This document shows positions 15,162-23,017 of a DNA stretch of 23,017 bases, one piece after another (position 1 is the stretch's first letter; each line of letters begins with the position of its first letter). Made by a program: the position numbers and the translations under genes. Under the pieces are notes generated by a model, which saw nothing but the letters and a program-made list of their open reading frames with translations, had not been told where the DNA came from and did no database searches. Source of the DNA: Alistipes sp. CAG:268 (GTDB lineage: Bacteria; Bacteroidota; Bacteroidia; Bacteroidales; Rikenellaceae); assembly GCA_000434235.1 (NCBI GenBank), contig FR891969.1, forward strand, positions 1 through 23,017. The letters run 5' to 3'.

Positions 15162-16468
15162 ACGTACCTTTTGACCGGAGCGTCCTCCGCACGGCTCTCG
15201 AGCGGATGGACATCGCGGACATCGCACAGGCGACGATCCGCCAGTCGGGCGACATCGCCCGCATGATGGAGCGCGACACGCAGACCGAATTCCTCCACCT
15301 GGAGATGGGCATTCCGGGACTCCCGCCCGAACGGGTAGGCGTCGAGGCCGAATGCGCCGCCCTGCGCGCCGGCGTAGCCTCGCAGTATCCCAACATGTTC
15401 GGCATCCCGGAGCTCAAGGAGGCGGCATCACGCTTCCTTCGGGCCTTCCTCGACATCGAGATCGCCCCGAAGGGATGCATCCCGACCGTCGGCTCGATGC
15501 AGGGAAGCTACAACACCTTCCTGCTCTGCTCGCAACTCAACCCCGCGAAGCGCAAGATCCTCTTCATCGACCCGGGCTTCCCCGTACAACGCAGCCAGGT
15601 GCGTATCCTGGACATCCCGAGCGAATCGTTCGACATCTACGACTACCGCGCCGAGAAACTCGGCCCGAAGATCGAAAGCTACCTGGCGGCAGGCGACGTG
15701 GCGGCCATCGTCTACTCGAACCCCAACAATCCGGCGTGGATCTGCCTGACGGAGGACGAACTGCGCACGATCGGCGAACTGGCCACACGCTACGACGCCA
15801 TCGTCATCGAGGACCTCGCCTACCTCTGCATGGACTTCCGCAAGCCGCTCGGCCGCCCCTTCGAAGCCCCTTACCAGGCCACCGTGGCCCGCTATACGAA
15901 AAACTGGATCCTGATGGTCTCCGGATCGAAGATCTTCAGCTACGCCGGGCAGCGCATCGCCATCGCGGCCATCTCCGACGGACTCTTCGACCGCGAATAC
16001 CCGGCCCTGCGCGAACGCTACAACATCGGGCGGCTGGGCGACGCCTTCGTGCTGGTCTTCCTCTACGCCGCCTCGTCGGGCACGAGCCACTCGGCCCAGC
16101 ACGCCCTGGCCGCCATGTTCTGCGCGGCGGCCGACGGCACGCTCGACTTCGTCGGCGAGACCTCCGAATATGCACGCCGCGCCCGGCTCACCAAGGAGAT
16201 CTTCCTCCGCCACGGCTTCCGCATCGTCTACGACAAGGACCAGACCGAGTCGGTGAGCGACGGTTTCTTCTACACGATCGGATACGGCAGGATGACCAGC
16301 TCGGAGCTGTTGAGCGAACTGCTGCTCTACGGCATCTGCGCCATCTCGCTCACCTCGACGGGCAGCCACCAGCACGGCATCCGCGTCTGCATCTCGCAGA
16401 TGAACCGCCCCGAACAGTTCACCCTGCTCGACGAACGGCTCGCAGCCTTCGCCCGGGACCACGCCTAA
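15158..16468 (+). CDS. PLP-dependent aminotransferase (class I/II, fold type I)
   Basis: Encodes 436 residues. The substrate-binding GIPGLPPERVG segment lies near the N-terminus. NPNNP at 188-192 matches the class I signature whose Asn contacts PLP, followed by an acidic VIEDLAY strand (cofactor ring Asp/Tyr). Lys258 in SGSKIFSYAGQRIA is the Schiff-base lysine, followed by the Gln-Arg phosphate contact. Class I aminotransferases convert amino acids to 2-oxo acids with 2-oxoglutarate or another acceptor. Overlap with iorB (ATGA) strongly suggests it supplies the aryl-pyruvate substrate from Phe, Tyr or Trp, but amino acid preference cannot be read reliably from the sequence. A branched-chain or alanine-type specificity remains possible. 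It is followed by the CoA-transferase after 15 nt. Confidence 0.88.
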   Translation: MNVPFDRSVLRTALERMDIADIAQATIRQSGDIARMMERDTQTEFLHLEMGIPGLPPERVGVEAECAALRAGVASQYPNMFGIPELKEAASRFLRAFLDIEIAPKGCIPTVGSMQGSYNTFLLCSQLNPAKRKILFIDPGFPVQRSQVRILDIPSESFDIYDYRAEKLGPKIESYLAAGDVAAIVYSNPNNPAWICLTEDELRTIGELATRYDAIVIEDLAYLCMDFRKPLGRPFEAPYQATVARYTKNWILMVSGSKIFSYAGQRIAIAAISDGLFDREYPALRERYNIGRLGDAFVLVFLYAASSGTSHSAQHALAAMFCAAADGTLDFVGETSEYARRARLTKEIFLRHGFRIVYDKDQTESVSDGFFYTIGYGRMTSSELLSELLLYGICAISLTSTGSHQHGIRVCISQMNRPEQFTLLDERLAAFARDHA

Positions 16469-16483
16469 AAACACGGAATCGAC

Positions 16484-17776
16484 ATGCGACTCACCACACC
16501 CGCCGAAGCGGTAAAACTGATCCGCTCGCACCAAAGCGTCTACATCCAGGGCAGCACCTCGATCCCCGAGGTGCTCGTCCGCGCCATGGCCGACCGCGGC
16601 CCGGAACTCGAGGGCGTCACCGTCTACTCGGGCTTCGCCGTCGGACGCGCCGATGCACCCTATTGCCGCCCCGAATACCGCGAATCGTTCCTCGTGAACA
16701 GCCTCTTCGTGGCCAACAACATCCGCCGCTGGCTCGCCGACGGCTACGGGCAATCGACCCCGGCCTTCCTGGGCGAAATCCCGGGGCTGTTCCGCGACGG
16801 CACGCTGCCCGTCGATGTGGCGCTCCTCAACGTCTCGCGCCCCAACGAAGAGGGTTACTGCTCCTACGGCGTCTCGGCCGACCTCGCGGTCTCGGCCGTC
16901 GAGTGCGCCCGGACGGTCATCGCGCAGATCAACCCCGCGATGCCCTTCTCCTACGGCGACGCCCTGATCCACACGTCGCGCATCGCCGCGGCCGTCGAGG
17001 TGGACGACCCGCTTGTGGAGGTCCCGACGGCCGTACCGACCGAGATCGAACGCCGCATCGGCGCCCACATCGCCGAACTGATCCCCGACGGAGCCACGCT
17101 CCAGATCGGCGTCGGCGGCATCCCGAACGCCGTGCTGGCGGCCCTGGCCGACCACAAGCACCTCGGGCTGCACACCGAGGCGATGACCGACGGCGTGCTG
17201 CCGCTGATCGAGAGCGGCGTGATCGACAACTCGCAGAAGCGCGTCATGCCGGGCATATCGGTCGCCTCGCTGGCCCTCGGCTCCCGCCGGCTCTACGACT
17301 ACATGGACTATCGCAAGGACCTGGTGATGAAGGACGTGGCCTGGACCAACGACCCGTTCCGCATCCGCGAGAACCCGAAGGTCATGGCCATCAACTCGGC
17401 CGTGGAGGTAGATCTCACGGGACAGGTTTGCGCCGACTCGGTCGGCACGCGCATCATCTCGGGCGTCGGCGGCCAGCACGACTTCATGTACGGAGGCTCG
17501 CTCTCGGAGGGCGGCAAGACCTTCATCGCCATCCCTTCGACGACCTCCAAGGGCGAATCGAAGATCAAGGCGCTGCTCACGCCCGGCGCCGGCGTGGTGA
17601 CCACGCGACACATGATCCAGCACGTGGTCACCGAATACGGAGTGGCCCACCTGCGCGGACGCAACCTCGCCGAACGGGCCCGGGCGCTGATCGCCATCGC
17701 CCACCCCTCGGTCCGCGAGGAGCTGGAACGCGCCGCCGCCGAACGCTTCGGCTACTCGTTCCTCCGCCTGCACTGA
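16484..17776 (+). CDS. Acetyl-CoA hydrolase/transferase family CoA-transferase
   Basis: Encodes 430 residues of the acetate/4-hydroxybutyrate CoA-transferase family (class I, two Rossmann-like halves). The second half holds GATLQIGVGGIPNAVLAAL, the CoA-binding loop, and Glu232 in LHTEAMTDG, the position of the catalytic glutamate that forms the CoA thioester. Further family blocks are INSAVEVDLTGQVCADS, GVGGQHDFMYGGSLSEGGK and the C-terminal EYGVAHLRGRNLAERARALI. In this operon the natural role is to move CoA from the arylacetyl-CoA made by IorAB to acetate or another acid, freeing arylacetate and saving the thioester energy as acetyl-CoA. Specificity is inferred from context; a 4-hydroxybutyrate, succinate or butyrate role is the alternative. 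A strong terminator follows seven bases after the stop. Confidence 0.9.
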   Translation: MRLTTPAEAVKLIRSHQSVYIQGSTSIPEVLVRAMADRGPELEGVTVYSGFAVGRADAPYCRPEYRESFLVNSLFVANNIRRWLADGYGQSTPAFLGEIPGLFRDGTLPVDVALLNVSRPNEEGYCSYGVSADLAVSAVECARTVIAQINPAMPFSYGDALIHTSRIAAAVEVDDPLVEVPTAVPTEIERRIGAHIAELIPDGATLQIGVGGIPNAVLAALADHKHLGLHTEAMTDGVLPLIESGVIDNSQKRVMPGISVASLALGSRRLYDYMDYRKDLVMKDVAWTNDPFRIRENPKVMAINSAVEVDLTGQVCADSVGTRIISGVGGQHDFMYGGSLSEGGKTFIAIPSTTSKGESKIKALLTPGAGVVTTRHMIQHVVTEYGVAHLRGRNLAERARALIAIAHPSVREELERAAAERFGYSFLRLH

Positions 17777-17782
17777 CATCCG

Positions 17783-17813
17783 GGTCCGGAGCTTTCGGCT
17801 CCGGACCTTTTTT
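17783..17813 (+). terminator. Rho-independent terminator of the aryl-pyruvate operon
   Basis: A perfect 10-bp stem (17783-17792 with 17798-17807, 5-nt loop tttcg) is followed immediately by six T residues (17808-17813). This is the clearest intrinsic terminator in the window, seven nt after the CoA-transferase stop. Confidence 0.9.
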
Positions 17814-17833
17814 CACCCGCACATCCATCCGCC

Positions 17834-18493
17834 ATGTACCGCAAATACCTCTTCTTCGACCTCGACGGCACACTCACCGACTCGATGCCCGGCATCACCC
17901 GCTCGGTGCGGTACGCCCTGGAACGCCTCGGCATCGAGGTTCCGGACCTGCAGTCGCTCGTCCGCTTCGTCGGCCCGCCACTCAAGGAGTCGTTCATGAC
18001 CTTCTACGGCATGACCGCCGCAGAGGCCGAACGGGCCATCGCCCTCACGCGCGAATACTTCGTGCCGAAGGGCATGTTCGAAAACGAGCTCTACACCGGG
18101 GTCCCGGAGCTGCTCGATGCCACCCGCCGCGCCGGCTGCGTGAATGTCATGGCCACCTCGAAACCCGAACCGTTCGCCCGGCAGATCGCCGCACACTTCG
18201 GCATCGACACCCGCTTCGAACTCATTTCGGGCAGCTCGCTCGACGGATCGCGGACCACGAAGGCCGAAGTAATCGGCCACGCACTCCGCACACTGGGCAT
18301 CACCCCCGAGGAGGCGGTGATGATCGGCGACCGCCGCCACGACATCGAGGGGGCCGCCGCAACGGGCCTCACGGCGATCGGTGTCCGCTGGGGTTACGCC
18401 CCCGAGGGCGAGCTGGAAGCAGCTCGGCCGGCCGCCATCGCCGACGATATCGACGCCCTGCGCCGCCTGCTGCTCGAAGGACTTCCCTCCTGA
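17834..18493 (+). CDS. HAD-superfamily phosphatase (phosphoglycolate phosphatase-like)
   Basis: Encodes 219 residues, a typical subfamily I HAD phosphatase with an alpha-helical cap. Motif I is FFDLDGTLTD (nucleophile Asp9, acid/base Asp11), motif II is MATSKPE (Thr108/Ser109), motif III Lys is probably Lys143, and motif IV is MIGDRRHDIEGA (Asp166, Asp170). The cap between motifs I and II is about 65-80 residues. The family covers Gph, nucleotidases and various sugar-phosphate phosphatases; no specific substrate can be assigned. It starts 20 nt after the preceding terminator, without an obvious promoter, so it may depend on read-through or on an atypical promoter. It is not clearly part of either neighbouring operon. 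Confidence 0.9.
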   Translation: MYRKYLFFDLDGTLTDSMPGITRSVRYALERLGIEVPDLQSLVRFVGPPLKESFMTFYGMTAAEAERAIALTREYFVPKGMFENELYTGVPELLDATRRAGCVNVMATSKPEPFARQIAAHFGIDTRFELISGSSLDGSRTTKAEVIGHALRTLGITPEEAVMIGDRRHDIEGAAATGLTAIGVRWGYAPEGELEAARPAAIADDIDALRRLLLEGLPS

Positions 18494-18615
18494 CGCGGCC
18501 GCGAGGCCGAACGGGCCCCGTCCGACAGGGGCAGGAGCGGCGGATCCGCACGCAATGCACGCCGGGAAGTGTTTTTCCGGACCCGAGCCTGCAATCCGTA
18601 AGGGATACAATCCAA

Positions 18616-18660
18616 AAAGACGATCCATATTATTGTTTTTCGATAAAAAGGATCGTCTTT
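18616..18660. promoter_or_regulatory. Inverted repeat upstream of the ABC exporter operon (candidate operator)
   Basis: Perfect 11-bp arms, AAAGACGATCC (18616-18626) and GGATCGTCTTT (18650-18660), flank an AT-rich 23-bp spacer that itself contains TTTTT-cgat-AAAAA (18636-18649). The right arm covers the expected -33 region of the promoter whose -7 box is at 18674-18681. A regulator binding both arms is the simplest reading; an RNA hairpin ending the HAD transcript is the alternative. The preceding stretch 18494-18615 shows only weak short GC hairpins and no gene. Confidence 0.45.
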
Positions 18661-18673
18661 CGGATTTATTTGT

Positions 18674-18681
18674 TACCTTTG
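18674..18681 (+). promoter_or_regulatory. -7 box of the ABC exporter operon promoter
   Basis: TACCTTTG matches TAnnTTTG exactly. A convincing -33 TTTG is not present at 19-21 bp upstream, where the inverted repeat sits, so the promoter may need an activator or be weak. The leader to the ATG at 18745 would be about 57 nt. Confidence 0.55.
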
Positions 18682-18744
18682 CTTTCGGGCATGGCCCGAC
18701 GGATAACAAATTATCTCCCCGAAGATCCCTGATGCAGCGCACAT

Positions 18745-19465
<721 letters not shown>

Positions 19466-19469
<4 letters not shown>

Positions 19470-20728
19470 GGGAGCTGCTGCTGGAGATATGGACCTCGGT
19501 GCGGAGGAACAAGCTGCGCACCTTCCTCACGGGCTTCTCGGTCGCGTGGGGCATCTTCATGCTCGTCATCCTGCTCGGCTCGGGCAACGGGCTGAAGAAC
19601 GGCGTGGAGTCAAACTTCGGGGACTACGCCACCAACTCGATCACCCTCTACGGAGGCTGGACCTCGAAGGAGTGGAAGGGCTACGACCGCAACCGCCGCA
19701 TCCGCCTCACGAACCACGACCTGGAGATCCTCGAAAAGGAGTTCCCCGAGGTCGATGAGGTAGCGGCCAACTCCTGGCTCTCGTCGAAGAAACTCGCCTA
19801 CGGGGGCAACTTCATGGAAGCCTCGCTGCGCGGCTCGCTGCCCAAGGTGGCCCGGATCGAGGGGATCAAGATCGCCAAGGGGCGTTTCATCAACGAAGCC
19901 GACATCCGCGAGTACCGCAAATCGGCGCTCATCGACGAGGAGACGGCGCTCGTGCTCTTCCAGGGCGCCGATCCGCTCGGCAAGTTCATCCGCGTGGACA
20001 GCCTCACCTTCAAGGTCGTGGGCGTCACGAAGGGCGACGCCATGCGCAACAGCGCCACCTGCATCATTCCGCTCACCACCGGACAACTCGTCTACAAGGC
20101 CAACGAACCCTACATCAACGACGCCATCATCACGGTCAAGGAGATCCGCACGGACCGCGAGATGGAGGAGTTCGAGCGGCGGATCAAGGGCCGCCTGGCC
20201 GCCGAGCACGACTTCGACCCCACGGACGACAGCGCCATCTGGATCAACAACACCATGGAGCGCGTCAAGGACATGATGATCGTCTTCGGGGGCATCAACC
20301 TCTTCGTCTGGATCATCGGCCTGGGCACGCTGCTGGCGGGCGTCGTCGGCGTAAGCAACATCATGCTCGTGACGGTCTCGGAGCGCACGGCCGAATTCGG
20401 CATCCGCAAGGCCCTCGGGGCCAAGCCCCGGTCGATCATCCGGCTGATCCTCACCGAGTCGGTCATGATCACCGCAGCCTTCGGCTACATGGGCATGGTG
20501 CTCGGCGTGGCGGTGATGGAGGCGGTGAACTACTACATGACCCAAACCCCGGCCGACGCCTCGGAGACGGGTTTCTCCCCGACGATCTTCCTCGACCCGA
20601 CACTCAACCTCGGCGTGGCCGTAAGCGCCACGGTGGTGCTCATCGTCGCGGGGATCATCGCCGGATACGTCCCGGCCTACCGCGCCGCCCAACTGAAAAC
20701 GATCGACGCCTTGCGCTATAACAAATAG
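19466..20728 (+). CDS. ABC exporter permease, MacB/FtsX type (first of two)
   Basis: Encodes 420 residues: a membrane segment at about 19-38, a MacB-type periplasmic core domain (about 40-265), then three membrane segments in the C-terminal FtsX domain (about 275-300, 325-350 and 380-405). Conserved features are LRTFLTGFSVAWGIFMLV in TM1 and the cytoplasmic coupling segment SERTAEFGIRKALGAKPR (about 300-320), which contacts the ATPase. It has no fused nucleotide-binding domain, so it relies on the separate, here broken, upstream ATPase gene, whose stop overlaps its start. MacB-type proteins do not form a classical transport channel; they use mechanotransmission to drive substrates through the MacA-outer membrane conduit. 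Substrate unknown. Confidence 0.92.
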
Positions 20729-20733
20729 AGACG

Positions 20734-21993
20734 ATGGGATTCTTCGACACAGACCGCTGGAACGAAATCTGGCAGACGATCCGCCGAAACCGCAAGCGCA
20801 GCATCATGACGGCGCTGGGCGTCTTCTGGGGCATCTTCATGCTCACGGTGCTGCTGGGTGCCGGCATGGGGCTGGGACGCCTGTTCCGGGCCCAGCTGGG
20901 CGAAACCTCGACCAACACGGTGCTGATGAACACCGGGCGCACGTCCATCCCCTACAAGGGCATGCCCACCGGCCGGGCGTGGAACCTCGAGAACGACGAC
21001 GTCGAGGCCATAAAGAAGCTCCCCGAGGTGAAATACGCCGCCGGCATGGTGTGGGCCAACCAGTTCTACGCCAGCCACGGCGACCGCAAGGGCGAATACT
21101 ACGTCATGGGCCACATGCCCGACTACCAGAAGATCAATCCCGAGAAACTCGTCTACGGACGCTACATCAACGACCTGGACATGGAGCGCAAGCGCAAGGT
21201 CTGCCTGATCGGCACACAGATCTGGAAGGACCTCTTTCCCGGAGGCGAGGATCCGACGGGCAAGACGATCCTGCTCCAGGGATCGCAATTCACGGTCGTA
21301 GGCGTCCTCAAGCGCCAGAGCAACATGATGACGTTCAGCGACGTGGAGCGCACGATCATCCTTCCCGCCACGCTCGTCCAGCAGATGTTCGGCATGGGAC
21401 GCACGATCCACATGCTGGCCGCCGTGGGCCACAACGACGTGCCGCCGCGCATCCTCGAGCGGGCTGTCAAAGCCCCGGTCTTCGCACGCCACATCATCTC
21501 ACCGGACGACCCCCGTGCGGCGTGGGTGATGACCACCGCGGAGTTCATCACCAAGGTGAACAGCCTCTTCTGGGGCATCGGACTGCTGACCTGGATCGTG
21601 GGTCTGGGCACGCTGCTGGCGGGCATCGTCGGCGTGAGCAACATCATGCTCGTACTGGTCAAGGAGCGCACGCAGGAGATCGGCATCCGCCGCGCACTGG
21701 GCGCCCCGCCGCGTGCCATCATCTCGCAGATCCTCTCGGAGAGTTTCGTGCTGACGTTCATCGCCGGGGTGCTGGGGCTTACGGCGGGCGTGGGGCTGCT
21801 CTCCGTCGCCGATTCGATCTACCACCAGGCCGTCGTCATTGCCCAGGAGGGCACCGACGTCTCGTGGCAGATCTCCTTCCAGACGGGCATGCTCTCGCTG
21901 GCGATCCTCATCGCCGGGAGCCTGCTGGCGGGCGTCATCCCCGCAGGCCGCGCCCTGAAGATCAAAGCCGTGGATGCCATCCGCGAAGAATAG
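20734..21993 (+). CDS. ABC exporter permease, MacB/FtsX type (second of two)
   Basis: Encodes 419 residues with the same architecture as its neighbour: TM1 about 24-44 (IMTALGVFWGIFMLTVLLG), a periplasmic core domain, and a three-helix FtsX domain with the coupling segment KERTQEIGIRRALGAPPR (about 308-326). It begins five nt after the first permease stop. The two are clearly paralogous but diverged through most of the periplasmic domain, so they probably assemble as a heterodimer rather than being a recent duplication. The shared GTLLAG-VGVSNIMLV segment before the coupling helix is nearly identical in both. The pair plus separate ATPase and MacA-like adaptor is a common layout in Bacteroidota. 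Confidence 0.92.
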   Translation: MGFFDTDRWNEIWQTIRRNRKRSIMTALGVFWGIFMLTVLLGAGMGLGRLFRAQLGETSTNTVLMNTGRTSIPYKGMPTGRAWNLENDDVEAIKKLPEVKYAAGMVWANQFYASHGDRKGEYYVMGHMPDYQKINPEKLVYGRYINDLDMERKRKVCLIGTQIWKDLFPGGEDPTGKTILLQGSQFTVVGVLKRQSNMMTFSDVERTIILPATLVQQMFGMGRTIHMLAAVGHNDVPPRILERAVKAPVFARHIISPDDPRAAWVMTTAEFITKVNSLFWGIGLLTWIVGLGTLLAGIVGVSNIMLVLVKERTQEIGIRRALGAPPRAIISQILSESFVLTFIAGVLGLTAGVGLLSVADSIYHQAVVIAQEGTDVSWQISFQTGMLSLAILIAGSLLAGVIPAGRALKIKAVDAIREE

Positions 21994-22023
21994 AGGCAAA
22001 AACAAACAAATACCGCATAAGTC

Positions 22024-23017
22024 ATGAAGAAAGTGCTGAAAATTTTCCTGGGTGTGCTCTTTGCCGCACTGCTCATCGGGACCTTCGTGTTCCTGTGGCA
22101 GAAAACCCGTCCAGTGAAGGTCGTCTATGCGATCGTGCAGCCCAAAACGGACACACTGAGGCAGTACGTGGTCGCCACGGGTAAGGTGCAGCCCCGCGAC
22201 GAGGTGGAGATCAAGCCCCAGATCTCGGGCATCATCTCCGATGTCTACAAGGAGGCCGGCGAGACGGTCCGCCAGGGCGAGGTCATCGCCACGGTGAAGG
22301 TGATCCCGGAGATGGGCCAGCTCTCGAGCGCCGAGTCGCGCGTCTCGGTGGCCGAGATCTCCCTGGCGCAGGTCACCCGCGAATACGAGCGCACGAAGGC
22401 GCTCTACGAGAAGGGCGTCGTCTCGGCCGAGGAGGCCGAACAGGGGCGCACGGAGTTCGAGAAGGCCGATGAGGAGCTGCGCAATGCCCGGGAGAACCTC
22501 GAGATCGTCAAGGAGGGCATCGCCAGCCGCTTTGCCGAGCTGAGCAACACGCAGATCCGTTCGACGATCGACGGCATGATCCTCGACGTGCCGATCAAGG
22601 TCGGCAACTCGGTGATCCAGGCCAACACGTTCAACGACGGCACGACGATCGCCACCGTGGCCGACATGTCGAACATGCAGTTCCAGGGCAATGTCGATGA
22701 GACGGACGTGGGCAAACTCCACGAGGGCATGCCCGTGAAGCTGACCATCGGCGCCCTGCAGGACGTCGAGCTGGACGCCACGCTGGAGTATGTAGCCCCG
22801 AAGTCCACGGAGAGCAACGGCGTGATCCTCTTCGAGGTGAAGGCCGCCGTACAGATTCCCGAAGGGGTCTTCGTCCGCGCCGGATACAGCGCCAACGCCA
22901 GCATCGTGATCCAGAGCCGCGACGGGGTGCTGACCCTGCCCGAGGCATGCGTGGAGTTCGAGGGCGACAAGACCTATGTGCAGACGCTCACCTCCCCCGC
23001 GGATTCGGAAGAGCAGA
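22024..23017 (+). CDS. MacA-like periplasmic adaptor (HlyD family), partial at window end
   Basis: The frame runs off the window after 331 codons. A membrane anchor (about 7-25, IFLGVLFAALLIGTFVFLW) is followed by the barrel-sandwich half-motif VEIKPQISGIISDVYKEAGETVRQGEVIATV (about 61-92), a coiled-coil hairpin rich in Glu/Arg/Ala (about 100-172), the second half-motif (STIDGMILDVPIKVGNSV, about 180-197), then beta-barrel segments with the MacA-like GNVDETDVGKLHEGMPV. This adaptor links MacB-type permeases to an outer-membrane TolC-family channel; a channel gene may lie just beyond the window. It starts 30 nt after the second permease and belongs to the same operon. Confidence 0.9.
   Translation, partial: MKKVLKIFLGVLFAALLIGTFVFLWQKTRPVKVVYAIVQPKTDTLRQYVVATGKVQPRDEVEIKPQISGIISDVYKEAGETVRQGEVIATVKVIPEMGQLSSAESRVSVAEISLAQVTREYERTKALYEKGVVSAEEAEQGRTEFEKADEELRNARENLEIVKEGIASRFAELSNTQIRSTIDGMILDVPIKVGNSVIQANTFNDGTTIATVADMSNMQFQGNVDETDVGKLHEGMPVKLTIGALQDVELDATLEYVAPKSTESNGVILFEVKAAVQIPEGVFVRAGYSANASIVIQSRDGVLTLPEACVEFEGDKTYVQTLTSPADSEEQ

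Noticed and set aside
18515..18532. Hairpin GCCCC-8 nt-GGGGC after the HAD gene as a terminator
   Set aside because: Only a 5-bp stem with no T-tract; too weak to call.
15352..18732. An 1126-codon open frame on the plus strand and a 783-codon one on the minus strand (15428-17779)
   Set aside because: Both are out-of-frame readings of the aminotransferase, CoA-transferase and HAD genes and are compositionally biased.

Overview
The window is GC-rich and looks like a gut Bacteroidota chromosome, plausibly Alistipes or another member of the Rikenellaceae. This genus call is an inference from three things: -7 boxes of the Bacteroidetes TAnnTTTG type upstream of several operons, start codons without clear Shine-Dalgarno sequences, and the gene content. 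Coding density is high. I saw no rRNA, tRNA, CRISPR array or transposase.

Region 1 (1-11,750) is a near mirror image of two complete RND tripartite efflux operons, transcribed away from each other out of a 403-bp control region (5840-6242). Leftward: periplasmic adaptor (4577-5839), AcrB-type pump (1478-4573), outer-membrane lipoprotein channel (96-1481). Rightward: adaptor (6243-7331), a second, distinct RND pump (7344-10385), TolC-type channel (10382-11695). Each arm ends at a strong hairpin (9-52 and 11720-11750). The shared region has one good -7 box per direction and a cluster of ATTCCACA half-sites, one pair forming a perfect palindrome close to the leftward promoter.

Region 2 (11,900-12,730) is a two-gene redox operon with its own promoter and terminator: an exported thioredoxin (WCGPC) whose stop overlaps the start of a 67-residue protein with seven cysteines arranged for two [4Fe-4S] clusters.

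Region 3 (12,825-17,813) is a four-gene catabolic operon: indolepyruvate (aryl-pyruvate):ferredoxin oxidoreductase subunits A and B, a PLP aminotransferase, and a CoA-transferase of the acetate/4-hydroxybutyrate family. Read as a pathway, an aromatic amino acid is transaminated to an aryl-pyruvate, oxidised to arylacetyl-CoA with reduced ferredoxin, and the CoA is passed to an acid to release arylacetate. This is the set of steps expected for making phenylacetate, 4-hydroxyphenylacetate or indoleacetate with energy conservation. The IorA here has no C-terminal ferredoxin domain. A textbook intrinsic terminator closes the operon. A HAD phosphatase follows (17,834-18,493).

Region 4 (18,600-end) is a MacAB-like ABC efflux operon: ATPase, two tandem FtsX/MacB-type permeases, and a MacA-like adaptor cut by the window edge. 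The ATPase gene is broken as assembled. A 32-bp tandem duplication (18895-18926 and 18927-18958, one mismatch) shifts the frame between Walker A and the ABC signature. Removing either copy restores a 230-residue ATPase. An 11-bp inverted repeat overlaps the expected -33 region of this operon's promoter.

Three tripartite export systems plus an aromatic amino acid fermentation module within 23 kb suggest a gut bacterium handling toxic small molecules. A direct functional link between the pumps and the pathway is speculation.
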